Of a DNA stretch of 64,000 nucleotides, positions 53,845 through 60,936 are shown one piece after another (within the stretch, counting starts at the first letter, position 1; each line of letters starts with the position of its first letter). The stretch spans positions 1 to 64,000 of the forward strand of contig DNTB01000020.1 in the NCBI GenBank assembly GCA_003499525.1, written 5' to 3'. The notes under the pieces were generated by a model, which made no database searches, was not told the DNA's origin, and was given only the letters and a program-made list of their open reading frames with translations. The position numbers and the translations under genes were made by a program. Source of the stretch: Flavobacteriales bacterium (GTDB lineage Bacteria > Bacteroidota > Bacteroidia > Flavobacteriales_G > Salibacteraceae).

Positions 53845-54852
53845 GTGCAATCAGGAAAGCGAAATTCAATACGTCAATTCTTAGACAAAAAAGCTGATCG
53901 ATTCTCATTGGAAGAGCTTTTGTCGGGCATTCAGCAAGGAAATAGGCGTGCTCTTTCAAAGGCGATTACCCTTACAGAAAGTACTCGAAAAGCAGACAGA
54001 GAACTAGCTAATGCCATTCTTAAGAGCCATCAGGAAAATTCCACAACCAGAAGAATTGGCATCACAGGAATACCGGGAGTGGGTAAAAGCACATTCATAG
54101 AAAGGCTGGGCATAGACCTGATCAACAGAGGACACAAGGTTGCCGTCCTTGCCGTTGATCCCAGCAGTCCTGAAGTTGGTGGTAGTATTCTGGGCGATAA
54201 AATGAGAATGCCTAAACTGGCGGCAAATCGTGAGGCATTTATTCGTCCAAGTCCTTCATCAGGTGCTTTAGGGGGTGTAGGAAATGCGACCCGTGAGAGC
54301 ATTGCCCTATGCGAAATGGCAGGTTTTGATATCATACTGGTGGAAACAGTTGGTGTAGGTCAATCCGAAGTAACCGTGCACGGCATGGTAGATGTATTTC
54401 TCTTACTTATGCTTGCCGGCGCCGGCGATGAAGTACAAGGAATTAAGAGAGGTATTATAGAAATGGCAGATCTGATCCTAATCAACAAAGCCGACGGTAA
54501 CAATCTAAAGAACGCTCAAATGGCCGCAGGCAAGTATCAGAGTGCCCTTCATCTCTTTCCGCAAGAGGGTTTTTGGACTCCATCTGTTCTCACATGCAGT
54601 GCACTTTCAGGCAGAGGGTTTGACGAGCTTCTCGATATGATCAACAAATATTTCGATCGGGCAATTAGTACTTCTAAGCTAAACGAAAAACGCACTTTGC
54701 AGCAAGTCCACTGGTATCGTCAACTTGTCAAAAACGAGGTGATCAATGCGTTTTTTTTCAAAGAAGAGAACAAGGTCCGATATACCGAACTTGAGGGTCT
54801 GGTCGCTCAGCGAAAGCTAACGCCTTTAGAAGCCTGCTTTAAAGCTGTTTAG
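53845..54852 (+). CDS. meaB: Methylmalonyl-CoA mutase-associated GTPase
   Basis: G-protein chaperone that protects and reloads adenosylcobalamin on methylmalonyl-CoA mutase. The 335-residue protein has Walker A GIPGVGKSTFIERLG, DPSSPEVGGSILGDKMRM, VETVGVGQSE (switch region) and the base-specificity NKADG. It starts at GTG, with no ATG before the P-loop. Not adjacent to mutAB, but in the same region and strand. Its end overlaps the convergent gene by 4 bases. Confidence 0.94.
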   Translation: MQSGKRNSIRQFLDKKADRFSLEELLSGIQQGNRRALSKAITLTESTRKADRELANAILKSHQENSTTRRIGITGIPGVGKSTFIERLGIDLINRGHKVAVLAVDPSSPEVGGSILGDKMRMPKLAANREAFIRPSPSSGALGGVGNATRESIALCEMAGFDIILVETVGVGQSEVTVHGMVDVFLLLMLAGAGDEVQGIKRGIIEMADLILINKADGNNLKNAQMAAGKYQSALHLFPQEGFWTPSVLTCSALSGRGFDELLDMINKYFDRAISTSKLNEKRTLQQVHWYRQLVKNEVINAFFFKEENKVRYTELEGLVAQRKLTPLEACFKAV

Positions 54853-55373
54853 CCAAACTGCTCCCGAAATTCTTTCTTCAATCCTGAAATTGCCACATCA
54901 CTAGGCATTTTTTCAAGAGAAGAAGTAGCCTTGAGCAAGGCTGCTGTCCAATCACCGGAAGAACTATTTTCTTTGATGCCGGATGCCGTGATGTTGATAA
55001 TTTTTACGATCTCCTCTTTGGCAAAGGCCACCAACTTCCAGGCCTCCTCACTCACATAGAGCTGTTGGGCCAGATTATGCTCATATTCCTTCCTAATGGT
55101 TCTTAGCATTTCTAAATGAAGGTCCCTGCCCGATAAGCCCGGTTTATTGATTCGCATAACCAATCTATCGGGATGAATACGCTCTAAGAAGAGGATGAGA
55201 CGTTCATAGGCCTGCATCCGTATCGGAATAGTTTCTTTCTTGTTTTCTTTTTTAAGAATTGCCAAATCCCGCATCTTTTGCTGCGTGTGGTAATTATTCA
55301 TCACAATCTGAACCGCAATGACCACGAGGGTTCCAGGGATCAGGATTTTCATTATTTCAAAAATTATATCCAT
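54849..55373 (-). CDS. Conserved membrane-anchored protein of unknown function
   Basis: A 174-residue protein with one N-terminal membrane helix (about 6-24) followed by a helical cytoplasmic domain with MQAYERLILFLERIHPDRL and HNLAQQLYVSEEAWKLV. It resembles a conserved Bacteroidota family usually left as hypothetical (possibly DUF7935, from memory only). Start is ATG 55373 rather than the TTG at 55379. Transcribed alone and divergent from the aminotransferase. Confidence 0.68.
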   Translation of the reverse strand: MDIIFEIMKILIPGTLVVIAVQIVMNNYHTQQKMRDLAILKKENKKETIPIRMQAYERLILFLERIHPDRLVMRINKPGLSGRDLHLEMLRTIRKEYEHNLAQQLYVSEEAWKLVAFAKEEIVKIINITASGIKENSSSGDWTAALLKATSSLEKMPSDVAISGLKKEFREQFG

Positions 55374-55450
55374 GTTCAAATAAAGACAAAATTGAAAGAC
55401 TAAACTACCTAAAGCTCAATGGATCACACTAAACGAAAGAATGGAATACA

Positions 55451-55458
55451 TATTTTTG
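55451..55458 (+). promoter_or_regulatory. -7 box of the aminotransferase gene
   Basis: TATTTTTG, an exact TAnnTTTG match, 20 bases before the ATG at 55479. It lies inside the upstream in-frame extension that begins at ATG 55419, and so argues against that start. Confidence 0.45.
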
Positions 55459-55478
55459 ACCGCTACAACAAATATGCT

Positions 55479-56666
55479 ATGAACGAACTTCTGTCCGACC
55501 GAATCAACAAGCTGGGTGAGTCCCAAACCATCGCAATGTCGAACAGAAGTCGCGAGATGAAGGCAGAGGGGATAGATGTAATCAGTTTGAGTTTAGGAGA
55601 ACCCGATTTTAATACTCCAGACTTTATAAAGGACGCTGCTCATCAAGCCATCAGAGATAATTATTCACATTACCCTCCTGTTCCAGGTTATGGGCCTGTG
55701 CGTGAATCCATTAGTAAGAAATTCGAAAGGGATAACAATTTGAAATACAAGCCTAATCAGATTGTTGTTTCCACGGGAGCGAAACAGTCTTTGATGAATG
55801 TAGTGCTAAGTTTGGTCAACTCTGGAGACGAAATTGTTCTTCCCACCCCCTATTGGGTGAGTTATGAGGCTATGGCCGAAATGGCTGAAGCCAAAACCGT
55901 TTTAATCCCAACGTCCATTGATAATGATTACAAAGTGAAAGCCGATGAGTTGAGGTCCTACCTTAGCCCAAAAAGCAAGCTGCTTATGTTCAGTACGCCC
56001 TGCAATCCAAGCGGTTCGGTATACACTCAGGCTGAGCTGGAATCTCTTGCAGAGGTCATCGAAGAGTATCCAAACCTCTATGTTATTTCAGATGAAATCT
56101 ATGAACATATAAACTTCACAGGTAATCACTTCAGCATCGGTTCTATCAAAAGTATAAGCGACCGGGTCATTACGGTAAATGGGGTATCAAAGAGCTACGC
56201 CATGACTGGCTGGCGAATCGGTTACATTGGAGCTCCCGAATGGATAGCCAAAGCTGCGACCAAGATGCAGGGACAGTTTACTTCAGGTGCCAACGGCATA
56301 GCCCAGATGGCGGCAAAGGCTGCAATTGATGCCGATCCGTCTGTTACTTATGAAATGCGCGACAGGTTTTTACATCGCAGGAATCTGATGATTCAGCTCC
56401 TTGGAGAGATTGACGGATTTCGAATCAATGAACCACAAGGAGCATTCTATTTGTTCCCCGACGTTTCAGACATTCTAAACACGGAGTTTAAGGGAGTAAC
56501 AATTGACTCCACCTCAGATTTGAGCATGTACCTTATTGAACACGCCCATGTAGCTACTGTGCCAGGTTCCGCATTTGGTAGTCCTCAATGTTTAAGGCTA
56601 AGTTATGCAGCATCTGACGACGTTCTGGAGGAAGCACTTTCACGAATAGCAAAAGCACTCTCATAA
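55479..56666 (+). CDS. Class I aminotransferase (aspartate aminotransferase-like)
   Basis: A 395-residue PLP enzyme of the AspC/AAT I-gamma type. Signatures: ISLSLGEPDFNTPDFIK, PPVPGYGPVRE, STPCNPSGSVY and the PLP lysine Lys238 in VSKSYAMTGWRIGY; an Arg in the C-terminal CLRLSYA binds the substrate carboxylate. The most likely reaction is aspartate plus 2-oxoglutarate, but related enzymes act on aromatic or other amino acids. The start is ATG 55479, as the family begins LSDRINKL. The stop overlaps the heptose kinase start by one base (TAATG). Confidence 0.93.
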   Translation: MNELLSDRINKLGESQTIAMSNRSREMKAEGIDVISLSLGEPDFNTPDFIKDAAHQAIRDNYSHYPPVPGYGPVRESISKKFERDNNLKYKPNQIVVSTGAKQSLMNVVLSLVNSGDEIVLPTPYWVSYEAMAEMAEAKTVLIPTSIDNDYKVKADELRSYLSPKSKLLMFSTPCNPSGSVYTQAELESLAEVIEEYPNLYVISDEIYEHINFTGNHFSIGSIKSISDRVITVNGVSKSYAMTGWRIGYIGAPEWIAKAATKMQGQFTSGANGIAQMAAKAAIDADPSVTYEMRDRFLHRRNLMIQLLGEIDGFRINEPQGAFYLFPDVSDILNTEFKGVTIDSTSDLSMYLIEHAHVATVPGSAFGSPQCLRLSYAASDDVLEEALSRIAKALS

Positions 56667-57664
56667 TGATGGATCAGCACCTCATCAATAGAGCATTTAG
56701 CCATTTTAAAAATTCTAAAGCACTTGTTATCGGTGACGTAATGTTGGATGCCTACTATGTGGGCTCGGTGAACCGGATTTCACCAGAAGCCCCTGTCCCA
56801 GTTGTACAGATATCAAGTATTGAGAAACGTCTGGGTGGCGCAGGTAATGTTGTCCTCAACATGAAATCTCTGGGATCTGAGGTTTTTCTATGTTCTCTCA
56901 CGGGTAATGATGAAAATGGCCGCTTGCTCAGAGAGACGATGTTAAAACAGGGGCTTCCACTCGATGGACTGGTTCAGGATGATGCCCGAAGAACTACGGT
57001 AAAGACGAGAATTATTTCCCGAAATCAGCAAATGCTCAGGGTGGATGAGGAAACGATTGAACCCTTGTCTTCAAGCCAGATGGAAGACCTGTTTAAAAGA
57101 ATTGAGTCCGTGATCATGAGCCATGAAATTGATGTTGTGGTTTTCGAGGACTACGACAAAGGAAGTATTACTAAAGATCTGATATTCAATGTTGTAGAGC
57201 TTTGTCGACGTGAAGGTATTCCAGTGGCTGTTGACCCGAAAAAGGACAATTTTCTTAACTACAAGGGGGTAACTTTGTTTAAGCCAAACCTTAAAGAAGT
57301 CCGTGAGGGACTTAATATTGATTTTAACCCGTCAAACAGAGCGGAACTTCGAAAGGTTCATGCTCAGTTGACCGAGATTATGAACATTGAAATGCTCATG
57401 CTGACTCTTTCAGAGCATGGTATTTTTTCAAAAAGTTCCGACGAGGAGGAATGGGCTCAGGCCCACATCCGAAATATAGCAGATGTATCAGGGGCTGGAG
57501 ATACCGTAATTGCAACAGCATCATTATGCATTGCCGCAGGACTCGATTTATCATTTTCAACCCAACTTGCGAACATAGCTGGTGGTCTGGTATGCGAAAA
57601 GGTGGGCGTTGTGCCCGTAGATGCCCTTCAACTCAAAAGTGAGGCAATGAAGTTGGCTCGCTAA
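56666..57664 (+). CDS. D-glycero-beta-D-manno-heptose-7-phosphate kinase (HldE kinase domain-like)
   Basis: A 332-residue PfkB-family sugar kinase. It has VIGDVMLDAYYVGSVNRISP, EAPVPVVQ and LGGAGNVVLNMKSLG, which are the N-terminal signatures of the HldE/RfaE kinase domain, and the PfkB anion-hole motif DVSGAGDTVIA near the C-terminus. It lacks the adenylyltransferase domain, as in the separate HldE1-type kinases. Its role would be heptose precursor synthesis for the outer envelope, but the other pathway genes are not in the window. Coupled to the aminotransferase gene. Confidence 0.88.
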   Translation: MMDQHLINRAFSHFKNSKALVIGDVMLDAYYVGSVNRISPEAPVPVVQISSIEKRLGGAGNVVLNMKSLGSEVFLCSLTGNDENGRLLRETMLKQGLPLDGLVQDDARRTTVKTRIISRNQQMLRVDEETIEPLSSSQMEDLFKRIESVIMSHEIDVVVFEDYDKGSITKDLIFNVVELCRREGIPVAVDPKKDNFLNYKGVTLFKPNLKEVREGLNIDFNPSNRAELRKVHAQLTEIMNIEMLMLTLSEHGIFSKSSDEEEWAQAHIRNIADVSGAGDTVIATASLCIAAGLDLSFSTQLANIAGGLVCEKVGVVPVDALQLKSEAMKLAR

Positions 57665-57678
57665 ACAGCGTTCAGGTT

Positions 57679-58575
57679 TTAATCGACAACCTTCTCCATC
57701 AGTTCTTCTATATCCCCCGGAGTTGACATGATCTTACTAAATGTCCCCATGGTAAGATCTGGAAAAGAGATGGCTATTCTATAGCGACCGTGCAACATCA
57801 GCACTTCGTCGCCCATAACTAAAATCTCATACGGAAGAAAAGCAGTATGCTTTGGATCGCCGATGTCTATAATCGGCATAAAATTGCCCTCTCCGTTTTC
57901 ACCGGACAATGCTAACCCATACAGCTTCAACTTCTTACCCGGAATTTCAACGGCATATACTTTCTCAACATCGGCAACACCGCTTTTCAAGTTACTCTCA
58001 ATTTTTGCAACGGCATTTTCATATGAATCAAATTCTCTAAGCTCTTCAAAATCATCAAAATAGGGCATTCCAAACATGTAGTGGTACTCCCGCAGCTCTT
58101 CTTCTTCAATTCCTTTTTCCGAACCAAAGGGTGTATTCTTAGCGTTTCCCAATTCCATCATTGTCGCCACCAGCTTCTCTTTAACCTTGACATATTTTGA
58201 AGCTACTTCGGAGTAGTTTTCTCTAAAATAAGCGTTCCCCCAATACTCCGGATTGTTGTAGGATATCAATGTTTTACCTCCCTCCATTGTAATTCCACAT
58301 CTCAAAACTGCAGCAAAACCTGTCGCTCCGCCTACTGATTGTATTGCACTAATCAATTCTTCACATGTGAATGCCACAATGTATCTGTTTTTATCAGATG
58401 CTGGCATGTATGAACCCACCACCTCAAGGTTATTGTTTTCCAAACTTTCTATAAGTGCTGTCTTTACTTCAGAAACAGAGCCGCTGGCCTCAGCTCCAAT
58501 GACGTATGGTTTTAGTTTTTGTGCGGACAATAATTGAAAGGAAATGAACAGGATTAGGGTAAAAGTAATTCTCAT
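57679..58575 (-). CDS. Exported protein of unknown function, weakly DUF302-like
   Basis: A 298-residue protein with a signal peptide (MRITFTLILFISFQLLSA). The N-terminal third has a SVSEVKTALIESLENNNLEVVG start and a later TLISYNNPEYWGNAYF region, which is reminiscent of DUF302, but the match is weak. The rest has no motif I can name. Transcribed alone, toward the heptose kinase gene. Confidence 0.6.
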   Translation of the reverse strand: MRITFTLILFISFQLLSAQKLKPYVIGAEASGSVSEVKTALIESLENNNLEVVGSYMPASDKNRYIVAFTCEELISAIQSVGGATGFAAVLRCGITMEGGKTLISYNNPEYWGNAYFRENYSEVASKYVKVKEKLVATMMELGNAKNTPFGSEKGIEEEELREYHYMFGMPYFDDFEELREFDSYENAVAKIESNLKSGVADVEKVYAVEIPGKKLKLYGLALSGENGEGNFMPIIDIGDPKHTAFLPYEILVMGDEVLMLHGRYRIAISFPDLTMGTFSKIMSTPGDIEELMEKVVD

Positions 58576-58686
58576 AGCATCTACAGTTTAATGCCGAAAG
58601 TTAGTTCAAAATAAAAAAGAAGAGGAGCAAAGAATTCACTATTCGTTATTGTTTATTAGGCTTTCTTTGCAAGCCTTGAATTGAGA

Positions 58687-59412
58687 ATGGAAAAAACCGT
58701 AAAACCATATAGTGCTGAAGGGAGCAAGAAAGAACAAGTAGCCGAGATGTTTGACAACATTGCAGCGGACTATGACTTTCTGAATCATTTCCTGTCGTTA
58801 GGTATCGATATTCTATGGCGAAGAAAGGCTATTCGGAAACTAAAACCTCATAAACCAAAGATCATCCTGGATGTTGCTACTGGAACAGGAGATTTTGCAA
58901 TAGAAGCACTGAAACTCAATCCGGAGAGGGTGATTGGAGTGGATATTTCATCTCAAATGATTGCAGTAGGAAATGAAAAGCTTAAAAAAAGAAAGCTCGA
59001 TCCCCGTATACAACTTCAGCTTGGTGACTCAGAAAACCTACCGTTTGGAGATAACACTTTTGACGCTATAACTGTGGCTTTCGGGGTGCGAAATTTTGAA
59101 AATTTGAAGCAAGGTCTAGACGAAATGCTCAGGGTACTAAAACCTGACGGGCATGTTGCCATCATTGAGTTTTCCCAGCCAACTGGAACTCCGTTCAAGC
59201 AGTTTTATAAACTTTATTTCAAACACATTCTTCCGCGATTAGGTAGAATAGTTTCGAAAGATTCAAGAGCTTACACCTATTTGCCTGAATCCGTTGATGC
59301 CTTTCCATATGGACAGGCTTTTCTGGATGTTATGAGTGTTACCGGTTTCACAAATGCTTCCGTAGTTCCCCTTACACAAGGGATAGCCTCACTATATTTG
59401 GCTTCAAAATAA
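58687..59412 (+). CDS. ubiE: Demethylmenaquinone methyltransferase
   Basis: C-methylates the demethylmenaquinone ring with SAM, the last step of menaquinone synthesis; the menaquinone is the electron acceptor for NQR encoded upstream. The 241-residue protein has FDNIAADYDFLNHFLSLGID, SAM motif LDVATGTGDFAIE (about residues 61-73) and TVAFGVRNFENLKQGL. ATG 58687 is preferred over a TTG two codons earlier. porT follows 29 bases later; this ubiE-porT order recurs in Bacteroidota. Confidence 0.94.
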   Translation: MEKTVKPYSAEGSKKEQVAEMFDNIAADYDFLNHFLSLGIDILWRRKAIRKLKPHKPKIILDVATGTGDFAIEALKLNPERVIGVDISSQMIAVGNEKLKKRKLDPRIQLQLGDSENLPFGDNTFDAITVAFGVRNFENLKQGLDEMLRVLKPDGHVAIIEFSQPTGTPFKQFYKLYFKHILPRLGRIVSKDSRAYTYLPESVDAFPYGQAFLDVMSVTGFTNASVVPLTQGIASLYLASK

Positions 59413-59441
59413 TAGGTACAGCACTTCGTTTGAGCTACACT

Positions 59442-60158
59442 ATGAAGAATGCGTTGAAGAGTTTAGGGTATTTGGTGTTAATCATTTTTACGATTAATTG
59501 CGCAAATGCTCAAAGGCGCATACCGGACAACCTACCTTTCTTTGAACAAAAATCCCTCCATTTCGGGTTCTCTCTTGGGGTCAATGTTTCCAGTTTCATC
59601 ATGGATCATAACCTCTCAGTATATGATACGCTCACCGGAATTGAAATTCGACCGCAAACAGGGTTTAATATCGGAATAGTCTCATCGCTTCGTCTACATC
59701 GATATTTCACACTTCGATTCTTACCTGCCATTTCATTTGCTCAAAGAAATTTTGAGTACAAATTCTTCGATGTAGATCGCTATATAATTAATACCCGAAT
59801 TGTTGAATCAACTTACATCATATTTCCTCTGCATATTAAGTACCGATCAGAGCGGTTCAAAAATATGGCCGCCTATATTGTTGCAGGGCCTAATATCGGC
59901 CTGGATATCTCCTCTCAGGCGGATGTAGACAATGACGTTCCAGTTGACCAGCAAGTCTTGAAAGTGAATCGGACAAATTATATGGTCGACCTGGGTTTTG
60001 GGTTAGATTTCTTTCTGGTTTACTTCAAACTATCTACTGAAGTAAAACTAAGTGTGGGGGCTAATGATGTATTCAACAATGATGGGAGTTTCTGGGCGCC
60101 ACCCATTAATAGTCTGAGGCCTAGAATGTTAACATTGTCACTTCATTTCGAAGGATAA
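59442..60158 (+). CDS. porT: Type IX secretion component PorT (outer-membrane beta-barrel)
   Basis: A 238-residue exported protein of the PorT/SprT family, needed for assembly of the T9SS in gliding and pathogenic Bacteroidota. It has a signal peptide ending in CANAQ, and a barrel-like pattern of alternating residues: KSLHFGFSLGVNVSSF, RYFTLRFLPAISFAQRNF and a final RMLTLSLHFEG. Position directly behind ubiE supports the call. ATG 59442 preferred to TTG 59430. The end overlaps the convergent trmH by 16 bases. Confidence 0.85.
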   Translation: MKNALKSLGYLVLIIFTINCANAQRRIPDNLPFFEQKSLHFGFSLGVNVSSFIMDHNLSVYDTLTGIEIRPQTGFNIGIVSSLRLHRYFTLRFLPAISFAQRNFEYKFFDVDRYIINTRIVESTYIIFPLHIKYRSERFKNMAAYIVAGPNIGLDISSQADVDNDVPVDQQVLKVNRTNYMVDLGFGLDFFLVYFKLSTEVKLSVGANDVFNNDGSFWAPPINSLRPRMLTLSLHFEG

Positions 60159-60889
60159 CTCCTTCTGTAGTCATAGAGCATAATACTGGCCGCAGAAGCA
60201 ACATTGAGCGACTCTGCATTTCCTGAAGAAGGTATGGTGATTTGATGGTCAGATCTCGATGCCCATCCCTCACTTACCCCATGTGATTCGCTCCCCATAA
60301 CAAGAAGCACACCTCTCGGCCAATTGAAATCATACAGACTCTCTCCAGACATATCGGCTGAGCAGATTTCAACCTCCCCCACCTCCTCCTGTCGGACAAA
60401 CTCTTCCATATCCACAATTTGTGGAACAACCCTGAAAATAGAGCCCATTGACGCTTGAACTACTTTGGAGTTAAAAGGGTCAACCGAATCTTTCGTAATA
60501 AATAAGCCACTTACTCCAAACCAATCGCATAATCGAATGATGGTACCGAGATTTCCAGGGTCTGACACCCCATCCAGAATTACGTTCATACCTTCTACCG
60601 AAATTCTGCTACTCGACCCCGGAATTCTCACTAATGCCAAAACCTCGGACGGAGTAGCCAAAGAGGAGATTTTTTTCATTTCTGCTGTCGGAATGATTAC
60701 TGCACTTTCCATTTTATTCAACCATGCCTCATCATAGCTGTAAATCCGGACAACTTCATAGTTACTGTTAAGGGCCTCATGAACACTCTTAACTCCTTCC
60801 GCAACGAATAATCCCTCACGATCCCTAATTCTTTTTCTTCTTAGGGACTGAATCTGTTTTATCTCCTTTTGAAATAGGTTTCTTTGCAA
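60143..60889 (-). CDS. TrmH-family RNA 2'-O-methyltransferase
   Basis: A 248-residue SPOUT methyltransferase. N-terminal substrate-binding domain (about 1-90), then the three SPOUT motifs: DPGNLGTIIRLCDWFGV, LVMGSESHGVSEG and IPSSGNAESLNVASAASIML. Target, 23S rRNA or tRNA, cannot be told. The start is TTG (60889): no ATG exists before residue 60, and the family needs this N-terminus. Divergent from tamL, with which it shares a palindromic promoter. Confidence 0.9.
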   Translation of the reverse strand: MQRNLFQKEIKQIQSLRRKRIRDREGLFVAEGVKSVHEALNSNYEVVRIYSYDEAWLNKMESAVIIPTAEMKKISSLATPSEVLALVRIPGSSSRISVEGMNVILDGVSDPGNLGTIIRLCDWFGVSGLFITKDSVDPFNSKVVQASMGSIFRVVPQIVDMEEFVRQEEVGEVEICSADMSGESLYDFNWPRGVLLVMGSESHGVSEGWASRSDHQITIPSSGNAESLNVASAASIMLYDYRRSYPSK

Positions 60890-60911
60890 ACTTTCTTGTA
60901 TTGTAGATTTG
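60883..60911 (+). promoter_or_regulatory. Promoter of tamL
   Basis: -33 TTTG at 60883-60886 and -7 TAGATTTG at 60904-60911 with a 17-base spacer. The -7 box is half of the palindrome at 60904-60919. The -33 box overlaps the start of trmH. Confidence 0.6.
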
Positions 60912-60919
60912 CAAATCTA
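60904..60919. promoter_or_regulatory. 16-bp perfect palindrome containing both -7 boxes
   Basis: TAGATTTGCAAATCTA is a perfect palindrome. Each strand carries an exact -7 box TAGATTTG: the plus one for tamL and the minus one (60912-60919) for trmH. The two boxes abut, so two polymerases could not open them at the same time. Confidence 0.7.
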
Positions 60920-60936
60920 TAATCGAACTGAGCGAA

